A DNA stretch of 64,000 bases from Fimenecus sp964540535. Lineage in GTDB: Bacteria; Bacillota; Clostridia; Oscillospirales; Acutalibacteraceae. The notes under the pieces are model-generated. The model saw only the letters and a program-made list of their open reading frames with translations, did not search any database and was not told where the DNA came from. Position numbers and translations under genes: made by a program. The stretch is from assembly GCA_964540535.1 (NCBI GenBank), contig CAZIMO010000004.1, forward strand, positions 124,001 to 188,000, in the 5' to 3' direction. Positions within the stretch are counted from its first letter, which is position 1, and every line of letters begins with the position of its first letter. Of this stretch, positions 36,054 to 44,438 are shown piece after piece.

Positions 36054-36959
36054 TTACTCACCGATAATTTTAACTTCTGTTTCGAGCATTACGCCGAATT
36101 TTTCATAAACTTTATTCTGAACATCGTGTATAAGCTTAATAACATCTGTAGCTGTTGCGCTGTTTTTATTTATAACAAAGCCTGCGTGTTTTTCGCTGAC
36201 CTCTGCACCGCCGACAGAATAGCCTTTGAGTCCGCTCTGTTCAATCAACGCACCTGCGAAATAGCCCTCGGGCCGTTTAAATGTACTGCCTGCACTGCCG
36301 TATTCAAGAGGCTGTTTTTCTTTTCTTCTGCGAAGCTTATCGTTCATAGACTCTTTTATTTCTGCTTTATCGGCTTTTTTAAGTTTCATAATTGCAGATA
36401 AAACTGTGTAACTGTTATTTGTATAAGCGCTGCGTCTATATGATAAATCAAGCTCATCTTTTTCAAGCGAACCGATTTTACCGTTAGTATCAAGATGTTC
36501 ACAGCTATAAAGAACATCTTTCATTTCTCCGCCGTAAGCGCCTGCATTCATATAGACTGCTCCGCCGAGAGTTCCGGGAATACCGTAAGCGAATTCCAGT
36601 CCTGAAAGTGAATTTTCAAGAGCGAACATACAAAGGCTCTTCAGCGAAGCACCTGCTTCACAGTAAATTGTTGTGTCATCAAGCAATTCTATTTTTGAAA
36701 TTTTTGAACCTATTTTAATTATAACGCCGTTAATTCCTTTATCTGATACAAGAAGATTTGAACCGTTGCCGATTATTAAAGGCTCAACTCCGTTTTCACG
36801 GCAAAATGTAATAATCTTTTTAATTTCGTCAATTGAATTAGGAATAATCAAAAGACTTGCATTACCGCCGCATTTAAAGCTTGTATATTTACTCATAGGC
36901 GCATCTTTTAGAACTTCTGCGCCTAAATTTTCAGCGAATAAAGCAATTTCTGTATACAA
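36054..36959 (-). CDS. murB: UDP-N-acetylenolpyruvoylglucosamine reductase
   Basis: About 301 residues. FAD enzyme making UDP-N-acetylmuramic acid. PMSKYTSFKCGG at the start of the FAD domain, IGNGSNLLVSD, GIPGTLGGAVYMNAGAYGGE, and catalytic Ser in GSAGSTFKRPEG; C-terminal HAGFVINKNSATA. The likely start is TTG at 36959, with GAGGG 7 bases before it; a TTG at 36977 is possible but has no ribosome site. The short loop pattern marks a type IIb MurB. Confidence 0.94.
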   Translation of the reverse strand: MYTEIALFAENLGAEVLKDAPMSKYTSFKCGGNASLLIIPNSIDEIKKIITFCRENGVEPLIIGNGSNLLVSDKGINGVIIKIGSKISKIELLDDTTIYCEAGASLKSLCMFALENSLSGLEFAYGIPGTLGGAVYMNAGAYGGEMKDVLYSCEHLDTNGKIGSLEKDELDLSYRRSAYTNNSYTVLSAIMKLKKADKAEIKESMNDKLRRRKEKQPLEYGSAGSTFKRPEGYFAGALIEQSGLKGYSVGGAEVSEKHAGFVINKNSATATDVIKLIHDVQNKVYEKFGVMLETEVKIIGE

Positions 36960-36980
36960 TGATTTACCCTCTTTCAAAAA

Positions 36981-37949
36981 TTAGTAGTTTTGCCAAATGT
37001 CAATTTCTTTTGCCTTTGGCTCATAGCCGTCGTCCATACCGAGATGATGAAGAAGCTCACGAGCGGCATTATAGCCCATTTTCTTCTGGCGGTTATTCAT
37101 TGCGGCGCACTCAATAATAACAGCAAGGTTACGGCCGGGCTTAACAGGAACGACCGTAAGCGGAATTTGAATATCCATAATAGTTATATATTCGTTGTCA
37201 AGTCCCATACGGTCATAGACTTTTGAACTGTCCCACGGTTCAAGCTGAATAACCATATTGATTTTTTCTGTAAGCTTTACAGCACCCATACCGAAAATTC
37301 TGCGTGCATTTATTATTCCTATGCCTCGAAGTTCAATAAAATGACGGATATTGTCGGGAGCAGAGCCGACAAGAGTTCTTGACGATGTTTTTCTAATCTC
37401 AACTGCATCGTCTGCAATAAGACGGTGTCCGCGTTTAATAAGCTCAATTGCGGTTTCACTTTTACCGACGCCGCTGTCGCCCACAATAAGAATACCTTCA
37501 CCGTAAACCTCAACCAAAACGCCGTGGCGGGTAATTCTTTCTGCAAGCTCTGTACCGAGGAAATAAATCAAGGTTGCCATGGCCGCCGATGTAGAGTCTG
37601 CTGAACGCAAAATCGGCACCTGATATTTTTCTGCAAGCTCAAGCATTCCGTCAACGGGTTCAAGATTTCTTGTAATAAGAATTAACGGAGGCTGTTTACT
37701 TATAAGGCGTTCAAGGCATTCAATCCGCTTTTCTTTATCTAATGTATTTATAAAATGCATTTCACCGTAACCGAGAAACTGAACACGGGCAGGATCAAAA
37801 TAAGGATCTGCGCCTGCAAGCATAAGCCCGGGTCTGTTTACCTCTTTTGAAGTAATTGAAAGTGCAGAAGCGTCACAGGGTAAATATAAAGTTTCGTACC
37901 CGTTTTCGTTGATTACTTTTTCAAGTGAAACAGCGTATTTTGTTACCAA
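36981..37949 (-). CDS. hprK: HPr kinase/phosphorylase
   Basis: 322 residues. It phosphorylates HPr (and Crh) on Ser46 for carbon catabolite control. P-loop GDSGVGKSE (about 160), RGIGIINARRIFGMGAV signature, and the C-terminal GRNLAVIIECAAMN. The start is TTG at 37949, with AGG about 6 bases upstream. First gene of the run hprK-murB-rapZ-whiA-lepB-lepB-rbgA-rnhB-yraN. Confidence 0.96.
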   Translation of the reverse strand: MVTKYAVSLEKVINENGYETLYLPCDASALSITSKEVNRPGLMLAGADPYFDPARVQFLGYGEMHFINTLDKEKRIECLERLISKQPPLILITRNLEPVDGMLELAEKYQVPILRSADSTSAAMATLIYFLGTELAERITRHGVLVEVYGEGILIVGDSGVGKSETAIELIKRGHRLIADDAVEIRKTSSRTLVGSAPDNIRHFIELRGIGIINARRIFGMGAVKLTEKINMVIQLEPWDSSKVYDRMGLDNEYITIMDIQIPLTVVPVKPGRNLAVIIECAAMNNRQKKMGYNAARELLHHLGMDDGYEPKAKEIDIWQNY

Positions 37950-37986
37950 AATGCCTACATCCCCTTTTACAGATAATATTTAATAT

Positions 37987-38015
37987 ATTATATAACAATG
38001 TAAAAGATTTTCCAA
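37987..38015 (-). promoter_or_regulatory. Promoter of the hprK operon
   Basis: TTGGAA, 17 bases, TATAAT on the minus strand. Confidence 0.6.
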
Positions 38016-38045
38016 TACCTTTTTATATTTTTTTTGAAAAAAACT

Positions 38046-38073
38046 GAGCCCGACAGGATAGCCTGCCGGGCTC
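38046..38073 (-). terminator. Terminator after the SASP gene
   Basis: GAGCCCGACAGG (38046-38057) pairs with CCTGCCGGGCTC (38062-38073) with one mismatch; a long T run follows on the minus strand. Confidence 0.88.
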
Positions 38074-38095
38074 TTTAAAGTGTCAGAAAATAAGG

Positions 38096-38290
38096 TTATT
38101 TCATATTTTCTTCATATGATTTGATCATCTTTTTAACCATCTGGCCGCCGACAGAACCTGCCTGCTTTGAAGTGAGATCACCGTTGTAGCCCTGCTTGAG
38201 GTTTACGCCTACTTCAGAAGCAGCTTCCATCTTGAACTTATCAAGAGCTGCACGAGCTTCAGGAACTACGTTCTTGTTACTTCTTGACAT
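38096..38290 (-). CDS. Alpha/beta-type small acid-soluble spore protein
   Basis: 64 residues. It coats and protects DNA in the dormant spore. Contains the GPR cleavage region KMEAASEVGV (21-30) and the conserved C-terminal GSVGGQMVKKMI. AAGGGGTG precedes the ATG. It is a single-gene unit with a strong terminator, and its degrading protease gpr is encoded at 45.6-46.5 kb. Forespore sigma-G control is expected from the family; no clear sigma-G promoter was recognised. Confidence 0.96.
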   Translation of the reverse strand: MSRSNKNVVPEARAALDKFKMEAASEVGVNLKQGYNGDLTSKQAGSVGGQMVKKMIKSYEENMK

Positions 38291-38387
38291 CTAAATACAC
38301 CCCTTATCCGTTAAAGTTTTATATTATCAATTGCGTTTGCAGTAGTAGTTTTGACTTAATACCTGTTTTTATTATTGAAAATATTTG

Positions 38388-39257
38388 TCAATTTCCGTAA
38401 TCTCTTAAAGACTTAAATTCATAGCCTTGCGCCCTTGCGCTGTCGATTATATCTGCCAACGCGTTGGCGTTATCCGGCGAAACAGAGTGCAATAAAATAA
38501 CTGCGCCCGGGTGAATTCTTGACATTACGGTTTTGAGCGCATAATCTGCACCCTTTTGGCTATTCAAATCCCAATCGGCATAAGCCAGAGACCAAAACAC
38601 GCTGGTATAGCCTAACGAGCCGACCGTATCAAGAGCTGCTTCACTGTATTCGCCCATAGGGAAACGGAAATAAGGCTCGGAATAGCTGAAATTTTCTTTC
38701 AGATAATCTTCCATACCCTTAATTTCTGTTTCGATTTGGCTTGTTGAAATTTCAGCAAATGACGGATGAGTTACCGAATGGTTTCCCACAATATGACCCT
38801 CATCAATCATTCGCTGAATAAGCTCTGGATTTTCTTTAACCTGTGGCAAAGTGCAGAAAAAAGCTGAATTCACATTTTTCTCTTTTAATACATCAAGAAT
38901 TTTTGATGTGTATCCGTTTTCATAACCGCAGTCAAAGGTCAAATAGAGAATTTTTTCTTTTGATTTTGTATCAAGGCAAAATGCCTTAAAATTATTTTCT
39001 TCAAAAAATTTTTGGGCATTGATTGAAATTTCGTTTGCAACACCGTTTTTTGCTACGCCGTAGCTATGGGCAATCTTTTCTGTTGATAAAGTTTTACCCT
39101 CTGCCATAGGTTCAGGCAAAGCCGAAGATTCAACAATATTCCGCGCTTGATTTTCGGTTGACGGTGTGTTTTCATCGGTTTTTGCATATTTGGGTTCTGT
39201 GCAGGCACTTAATAAAGATAAAATTAAAGCGAGAGAAATGATTTTAAAATATTTCAT
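38388..39257 (-). CDS. Polysaccharide deacetylase lipoprotein, PdaA-like
   Basis: 289 residues. Signal peptide with lipobox L-S-A-C (Cys19). NodB domain (about 100-285): motif 1 TFDCGYENG, motif 2 NHSVTHPSF, motif 3 FRFPMGEYS, and LLHSVS near the end. PdaA removes acetyl groups from muramic acid to allow delta-lactam formation in spore cortex. In motif 1 the second Asp, usually a metal ligand, is Cys; Bacillus PdaA has Asn there. A SASP gene lies next to it, which suits a sporulation role. Confidence 0.85.
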   Translation of the reverse strand: MKYFKIISLALILSLLSACTEPKYAKTDENTPSTENQARNIVESSALPEPMAEGKTLSTEKIAHSYGVAKNGVANEISINAQKFFEENNFKAFCLDTKSKEKILYLTFDCGYENGYTSKILDVLKEKNVNSAFFCTLPQVKENPELIQRMIDEGHIVGNHSVTHPSFAEISTSQIETEIKGMEDYLKENFSYSEPYFRFPMGEYSEAALDTVGSLGYTSVFWSLAYADWDLNSQKGADYALKTVMSRIHPGAVILLHSVSPDNANALADIIDSARAQGYEFKSLRDYGN

Positions 39258-39270
39258 TTACTTTGCTCCG

Positions 39271-39447
39271 TTATTTCATCATACTGTTCATATTTTCGAC
39301 TACATTTGTGAATGTGTTTACTGCTTTTTTAGCTGTTTTCTTCATTTTCTTTTTGGTACTGTTGCTTGACATAGCGGTTGTCATTGCCAATGCAGCTGAA
39401 CCTGCAAGCATACCCGCGCCAATTGCTTTCATTGTAGTATTATTCAT
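39271..39447 (-). CDS. Small hypothetical protein with hydrophobic Ala/Met helix
   Basis: 58 residues, start ATG at 39447 with AAGGAGG 7 bases upstream. A small-residue helix (about 7-26, AGMLAGSAALAMTTAM) precedes a basic stretch STKKKMKKTAKK. The pattern recalls YtxH-like or holin-like small proteins, but there is no firm family match. A 5-bp inverted repeat GCTCA/TGAGC lies upstream (39474-39489). It precedes the deacetylase by 13 bases and is probably co-transcribed. Confidence 0.7.
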   Translation of the reverse strand: MNNTTMKAIGAGMLAGSAALAMTTAMSSNSTKKKMKKTAKKAVNTFTNVVENMNSMMK

Positions 39448-39533
39448 TTTGATTCCTCCTTAATAAAGATTTCGCTCAAAATTATGAGCAATAATATTCT
39501 TTGAAAAAAGGAGAAAAAAATTATAAAATCATA

Positions 39534-39562
39534 TTTAAAATTATTTCTAAAAATGTTATTAT
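39534..39562 (+). promoter_or_regulatory. Weak promoter of trmL
   Basis: TTTAAA, 17 bases, TATTAT. Confidence 0.35.
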
Positions 39563-39602
39563 TGTTTACAAATAAAAATTTTTAAAAATTAAGGTGATAA
39601 AA

Positions 39603-40109
39603 ATGACGCTTAATATAGTAATGGTTGAACCCGAAATTCCGCAGAATACAGGTAATGTGGCACGCACATGCGCCGCAACAGGAGCAAGACTTCACCTTGT
39701 AGGTCCTATGGGCTTTACTCCCGATGACAAAAAGCTTAAAAGAGCAGGACTTGACTATTGGTATTTGCTTGATATTACTTACTACGACTCACTTGAAGAT
39801 TTTTTTGCTAAAAACCCCAACGGAAACTTTTTTTATTTCTCGACAAAAGCACAGAACAGACATTCCGATGTGAAATATCCTGACAACACATATCTTGTTT
39901 TCGGTAAAGAAACCGCAGGACTTCCGGAAAAACTTCTTTTTGAAAATGCTGATAAATGTGTCAGAATTCCTATGATTGACGAAGCGAGAAGTCTTAATCT
40001 TTCAAACGCGGTGGCAATCGGTGTTTATGAGGCGTTAAGGCAATGGGATTATCCGACGCTTCTTGAATCGGGCGAATTGAGAAACTACAATTGGAGCGAC
40101 CAACAATAA
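39603..40109 (+). CDS. trmL: tRNA (cytidine/uridine-34 2'-O)-methyltransferase
   Basis: 168 residues, the SPOUT minimal form. It methylates the wobble ribose of tRNA-Leu. NIVMVEPEIPQNTGNVARTCA at the N-terminus (20 residues or so of the family signature), LVFGKETAGLP and the C-terminal knot RIPMIDEARSLNLSNAVAI. AAGGTG precedes the ATG at 39603; an upstream in-frame GTG lies in the ribosome site. It stands alone between a terminator and the divergent small gene. Confidence 0.95.
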   Translation: MTLNIVMVEPEIPQNTGNVARTCAATGARLHLVGPMGFTPDDKKLKRAGLDYWYLLDITYYDSLEDFFAKNPNGNFFYFSTKAQNRHSDVKYPDNTYLVFGKETAGLPEKLLFENADKCVRIPMIDEARSLNLSNAVAIGVYEALRQWDYPTLLESGELRNYNWSDQQ

Positions 40110-40118
40110 ACAGCAAAA

Positions 40119-40156
40119 AACGCACCCAACCGATTTAAGTTAGGTGCGTTAATTTT
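40119..40156. terminator. Bidirectional terminator between trmL and the histidine kinase
   Basis: AACGCACCCAAC (40119-40130) / GTTAGGTGCGTT (40139-40150), one mismatch, flanked by A and T runs. Confidence 0.85.
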
Positions 40157-42202
40157 TTATTCGCTTAACGGAAAGGCAAGACGGACTTTGAAAAGATCGC
40201 CGTCAATTTGTATGTCAAGTTTGCCTTTCTGCACTTCTGTAAGACTCTTGGCAATTGACAGTCCTAATCCGCTGCCCTCGGTATTTCGTGAACTGTCACC
40301 GCGCACAAAGCGTTCCATAAGCTCATCGCCCGAAATATTAAGAGCATTTTTGGATATGTTTCTAAAGCTTATTTCAGCGATTTGATTTTTGCGGTTGGTA
40401 TCAATATAAATTCTTGTATTCGGCTGAGCATACTTTGCAATATTGTTGAGAATATTGTCAAAAACACGCCACATATGACGGTTATCTGCCATTACAAAGA
40501 GCATATCGTCGGTTGTATTGAGAACTACCTGTAAATTACTCTTTTCAAAGCGTTCTTCGTATTCGCCGAGAGCCTGCGACAGCAAAATTCCCAATTCAAA
40601 TTTTGAAAGATTTACGTTCAAATTTCCTGTTGAGGCTTTTGAGGCTTCAATTAAATCCTCAATAAGCTTTTTAAGTCTTGCGGACTGACGGGAAAGAACC
40701 GCCAAATACTCCTGTGCCTTTTCATTGTCGATTTCTTCCTTTTCAAGCAAATCAACATAATTTATTATTGATGTTAAAGGAGTTTTAATATCGTGCGACA
40801 CATTTGTAATAAGTTCGGTTTTAAAGCGTTCGCTCTTCATTCGCTCTTCAACAGCTTTGGCAATACCGTCGTTGATATTATTTATATTTTCGGCGTGGTC
40901 TTTAATATCAAGGAACATATATTTTGTGTTAATTTTTTTATAGAGATTACCTTTTGCAATTTCTTCAGTGCCTTTTTTTATATTTTTAAGCATAACAGCA
41001 ACTGCGATTACGCATATTCCTATGATAACATTTATAAAAAATGCAAAGGCTGATACCGCAGGCTCTAAAAAACACAAAGCAATTGTTTCAAATAGAAAAA
41101 CAGCGCCGACAAGCAAAACGGTTTTCCATACAAACGGAACTAAACGCAAAGCTTTTCCTGTGAAAGCAAAAACTTTCTTTAAAAGTTTATAAATGGATTT
41201 CAACACCATAAATATCAGCGTTGATTTTATAAATGTTCGGGTTTTAAGACGCACGGCGGCAGTCATTGACAGAATCGCAAGCAATATGAAATCAATTATT
41301 ACTCCTATAACGCAAAGAGTAATAAAGAACGGTATTGCAGTACCTATAGCGGCATTATAGTAATTAAGTATCTCAACTAATGTCTCATCAACGGTAAATA
41401 CTATTCCAATACCTAAAAGCACAGTTAATCCTGCATAAACTGCTGTTAAAATATCAATCGGAAAACGGTCAAAGCGGGAAATATGTATTCCCTCGACATC
41501 TGACTTATGACCCGATGCACACATAAGGAATACAAACAGAACAACTGAAAGAACCGCTGATATTATTGCAACAAAAGAAAGTAATGCTTCATGTTCTGCG
41601 ACATAATCGAACAAATATCCTACATAATAAAATCCGTCTTTTACCGATAGCTCCTCTTTAAGAACGAGCGTTATTGAGTAGCTTTTTTCGGTATAAATTT
41701 TGTCGTATGACTCATCATAGAATTCCTCATCATACTCGTCGTAATATTCGGTTGCGAATGTAGTTGATTCTTCAGTATCGTTTGCCTGTGCAGTTGATTC
41801 TTTTTCGGTATTGACTTTTTGATATTCTCTGAAAATCACTTCATCGCTGAGTTCTGCAAAGCCTGCGGCGGTATCTATATTTGAAAAGACAATTGTACCG
41901 TCAGCTTTTTTAATTTCATACAAAAAATTTTCAGAAATGTATGATTGGCCATAAAATTCCATTCCGTTTTCTTCATCATTAGCAGTATAGTATTTTAATT
42001 CGTTTCTGATTGCCGATAAAGGCGACCACATCATACTTTGCATAAGCTCCTGCTTAAAATCTTTTAACTCTGATTTGGGAACAAACGCACCCGAAGCCAT
42101 ACCGAAAACAAGGCAAGCCGACGATAATACAGTTGCGGTTAAAAATACTGCAAAAAGTATAACTGCAATAAATTTAACGGCAAAATTACTTTTAATATTC
42201 AT
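40157..42202 (-). CDS. Membrane sensor histidine kinase with multi-helix linker
   Basis: 681 residues. N-terminal helix (about 8-32), an extracytoplasmic sensor (about 35-200) that contains a very acidic Tyr/Asp/Glu stretch (about 145-180), a second helix (about 205-230) and then at least four more hydrophobic segments before a HAMP-like region. HisKA box NVSHDIKTPLTSIINY (His near 468) and HATPase with N, G1 and G2 boxes (FDNILNNIAKYA, GSGLGLSIAKSL). The ATG overlaps the response regulator stop. The ligand is unknown. Confidence 0.92.
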   Translation of the reverse strand: MNIKSNFAVKFIAVILFAVFLTATVLSSACLVFGMASGAFVPKSELKDFKQELMQSMMWSPLSAIRNELKYYTANDEENGMEFYGQSYISENFLYEIKKADGTIVFSNIDTAAGFAELSDEVIFREYQKVNTEKESTAQANDTEESTTFATEYYDEYDEEFYDESYDKIYTEKSYSITLVLKEELSVKDGFYYVGYLFDYVAEHEALLSFVAIISAVLSVVLFVFLMCASGHKSDVEGIHISRFDRFPIDILTAVYAGLTVLLGIGIVFTVDETLVEILNYYNAAIGTAIPFFITLCVIGVIIDFILLAILSMTAAVRLKTRTFIKSTLIFMVLKSIYKLLKKVFAFTGKALRLVPFVWKTVLLVGAVFLFETIALCFLEPAVSAFAFFINVIIGICVIAVAVMLKNIKKGTEEIAKGNLYKKINTKYMFLDIKDHAENINNINDGIAKAVEERMKSERFKTELITNVSHDIKTPLTSIINYVDLLEKEEIDNEKAQEYLAVLSRQSARLKKLIEDLIEASKASTGNLNVNLSKFELGILLSQALGEYEERFEKSNLQVVLNTTDDMLFVMADNRHMWRVFDNILNNIAKYAQPNTRIYIDTNRKNQIAEISFRNISKNALNISGDELMERFVRGDSSRNTEGSGLGLSIAKSLTEVQKGKLDIQIDGDLFKVRLAFPLSE

Positions 42203-42897
42203 TACCTCACACCTCTTTCAATCTTATAGCCTTGCCCCCAAACTACCTTTAAATAGCGAGGTTCGGCAGGATTGATTTCAATTTTTTCACGGAGGTGTCT
42301 TATATGTACTGCAACTGTACTTTCTGCCCCATAAGGATCATCTTTCCACACTTTTACATAGATTTCACGTGGAGAAAATACTTTGTCGGGATTTTGCATA
42401 AACAAACGCAGAATTTCATATTCGGTTGGTGTTAATGAAATTTTTTCGCCGTCAATAGTCACTTTTTTGGCAATGTCGTCAAGCTCAATTCCTCCTATGC
42501 GGATATTTTGCTCGCTAACTTTTCCTCCGCCGAGCATCATATAGCGGCGGAGCTGTGATTTTACTCTCGCCATAAGCTCAACAGGATTAAACGGTTTGGT
42601 TACATAATCGTCAGCGCCCACATTAAGTCCGAGAATTTTATCGGTATCCTCGCCTTTTGCGGTAAGCAAAACCACGGGAATATTGCTGATTTCACGAATT
42701 TTCACCATTGCGTTGATACCGTCTAAAACAGGCATCATTATGTCCATAAGAACTAAATGAATTTCTTCGCTTTTTACCTTTTCAAATGCTTCTAAACCGT
42801 TGTAAGCCAAAACTGTGTTATATCCCTCTGATTTGAGATAAATGTCAAGGGCATTAACGATATCTTTTTCATCATCACAAACAAGAATATTATACAT
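42202..42897 (-). CDS. OmpR/PhoB-family response regulator
   Basis: 231 residues from the ATG at 42897, which follows GGAGG by 9 bases. Receiver domain with CDDEKD (acidic pocket), phosphorylated Asp in LVLMDIMMPV (near 51), LLTAKG (Thr) and VTKPF (Lys). The C-terminal winged helix has TPTEYEIL and ESTVAVHIRHLREKIE. It is coupled to the downstream histidine kinase. Target genes are unknown. Confidence 0.95.
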   Translation of the reverse strand: MYNILVCDDEKDIVNALDIYLKSEGYNTVLAYNGLEAFEKVKSEEIHLVLMDIMMPVLDGINAMVKIREISNIPVVLLTAKGEDTDKILGLNVGADDYVTKPFNPVELMARVKSQLRRYMMLGGGKVSEQNIRIGGIELDDIAKKVTIDGEKISLTPTEYEILRLFMQNPDKVFSPREIYVKVWKDDPYGAESTVAVHIRHLREKIEINPAEPRYLKVVWGQGYKIERGVR

Positions 42898-42969
42898 ACT
42901 TTTCAACCTCCGACGGTATTGTAACTAAAATGGGATTAAGATAAAAGTAATTAAATCATTAAGAATTTA

Positions 42970-43206
42970 TTAAGGCGAAGAAAGTTGAACCCGATATGGT
43001 TTAAAATGGCATATTTCTCCCTGAACTGCGTTAAAAATCTCACCATACGTCAGTATGCTTTCGATTTTATGCCTTGTTCAGAAAAAAACGGATGAATTTT
43101 TACTTTTACGACAGCAGTCGGGCTGATGCCCGACAAGGTCGCAAAAGTGAAAATACGCCGTAATCGGGAGTTTTCGGCATATTGTGTTCGACTCTCTTCG
43201 CCTTAA
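42970..43206. mobile_element. MITE-like non-coding element 1
   Basis: 237 bp, no gene. The 21-bp ends are inverted repeats: TTAAGGCGAAGAAAGTTGAAC (42970-42990, given without its last base elsewhere) against 43186-43206, 19 of 21 matching. Inside are a 7-bp perfect stem GTCGGGC-TGAT-GCCCGAC (43117-43134) and a 17-bp outer stem (43096-43112 / 43138-43154). The outermost TTAA may be a target duplication. It fills the 355-base gap between the response regulator and the YhaM-like gene. Confidence 0.7.
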
Positions 43207-43210
43207 GATA

Positions 43211-43244
43211 AAAGAACTTTCCGAAAAGCAAGAGAAAGTCCTTT
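43211..43244 (-). terminator. Terminator after the YhaM-like gene
   Basis: AAAGAACTTTC (43211-43221) / GAAAGTCCTTT (43234-43244), one G-U pair; modest T-tract on the minus strand. Confidence 0.5.
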
Positions 43245-43252
43245 AAAAAGTT

Positions 43253-44218
43253 TTATAAAATATCAACTTTTAATTCTGCATCGTTATATTTATAAAATTT
43301 TCTGTCCTCAAGCGCCCAAAGACGATTTGTAAATTCGCCTTTTTTCACTCCGCTGACTGCATCCATAATTTCATAAACTCTTGCATCCATTAAGTCGAGC
43401 TGTGAGAGAAGTTCAGCTTCCATGAATAAGGGTCTTACTGCCGCGCCGAAATCCGGCTCACCGTGATGAGAAAGCACCATATGCTGTAAAAGAAGTGATT
43501 TTTCGCTGTCTGTACCGAGAATCTTTGCCGCATCTGCAATCATCATAGCACCTTTTACGAGATGGCCTATAAGATTGCCCTCAACTGTATATCCGGAAGC
43601 GATACCGGTGTCACGCACATCAAATTCAACAGTTTTGGCAATATCGTGAAGAATTGCACCCGAAATGAGCAATTCACGGTTGACAAAAGGATAAACTTTG
43701 CAAATCCCTTCGCAAAGCTTAACAATTGATGAAGTGTGCATTAAAAGTCCGCAACGGATTGCATGGTGCAGACGGAATGCGGCAGGAAAATAAAGAATTT
43801 TTTCTTTATTGTTTTCAAGAAGATAAGCGACAAGCTTTTTAAGGTCATCATCTTTAAAGGCTTTGACAGTACTTATTAAGAAATTATACATATCTTCGCC
43901 CGAATAATCCGCTGATTTAACATAATCTGCCACATTCACATTGTCACTTGGCAAAACAGGTCGAATTCTTTCAATTCGCAACTGATCGTGACCGTTATAC
44001 TGTGAAATGACTCCCCTCACCTTAATGAACATATCATTTTCATATTTACCGTGAGAAACCTCATTATAATCCCAAAGCTTTGCAAAAATTTCGCCCTCTT
44101 TATCAGAAAGCACAATATCAAGGTAAGCATTTCCGTTTTTAGCTGTTTTTTTATCGCACTGTTTGATGACTGCAAAACCCTCAACAAGTCCGTTGTTGTT
44201 AATTTCTGTAAAATTCAT
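43253..44218 (-). CDS. YhaM-like 3'-5' exoribonuclease (OB fold plus HD domain)
   Basis: 321 residues; Bacillus YhaM has 314. N-terminal OB-fold (about 10-95; YLDIVLSDKEGEI) and an HD domain (about 150-300) with LHHAIRCGLLMHT, AILHDIAKT (His-Asp) and VLSHHGEPDFG. YhaM shortens RNA 3' ends. The start codon has no Shine-Dalgarno; an 11-codon upstream frame (44215-44250) with its own GAAAGG ends in ATGA at this ATG. Confidence 0.88.
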   Translation of the reverse strand: MNFTEINNNGLVEGFAVIKQCDKKTAKNGNAYLDIVLSDKEGEIFAKLWDYNEVSHGKYENDMFIKVRGVISQYNGHDQLRIERIRPVLPSDNVNVADYVKSADYSGEDMYNFLISTVKAFKDDDLKKLVAYLLENNKEKILYFPAAFRLHHAIRCGLLMHTSSIVKLCEGICKVYPFVNRELLISGAILHDIAKTVEFDVRDTGIASGYTVEGNLIGHLVKGAMMIADAAKILGTDSEKSLLLQHMVLSHHGEPDFGAAVRPLFMEAELLSQLDLMDARVYEIMDAVSGVKKGEFTNRLWALEDRKFYKYNDAELKVDIL

Positions 44219-44261
44219 AAATATATCTGCATAAAAAGACTTTTACGCATACAACCTTTCA
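44215..44261 (-). repeat. Dispersed leader element, copy D (short, diverged)
   Basis: Minus strand: GAAAGG (44255-44260), 4 bases, ATG at 44250, then M-R-K-S-L-F-M-Q-I-Y-L and TGA at 44215-44217, which shares ATGA with the YhaM-like start. The hairpin arms seen in copies B and C are reduced to AAAAAGACTTTT. It is counted as a copy because layout and peptide (KxLF core) agree, but the base match is weak. Confidence 0.5.
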
Positions 44262-44312
44262 ATAAATATAGATAGATTATACACCGCAAAAGTCATTATT
44301 GCAATATTCAGA

Positions 44313-44438
44313 TTATCCGAACAGCATTTTGTCCGTATTGCTTTGGGCAATAAAAATACCGCAGAAAATCAGTGTTGTAAGTACTGTGATTATTACAGAT
44401 AAATAATAGCTTCTTATAATTTTTGATAATTCTGTCAT
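44313..44438 (-). CDS. Small single-helix membrane protein coupled to spoIIP
   Basis: 41 residues: short basic N-terminus (MTELSKIIRSYY), one hydrophobic helix (about 13-31, VIITVLTTLIFCGIFI) and a polar tail. The ATG overlaps the spoIIP TGA as ATGA, so it should be translated with SpoIIP. No family is recognised. Position and topology suggest an accessory of the engulfment machinery, by inference only. Confidence 0.65.
   Translation of the reverse strand: MTELSKIIRSYYLSVIITVLTTLIFCGIFIAQSNTDKMLFG

Noticed and set aside
43021..43080. CRISPR-like or tRNA-like structure in the 42.9-43.25 kb gap
   Set aside because: No regular repeat-spacer units and no cloverleaf; the block is explained by the MITE-like element and its stems.
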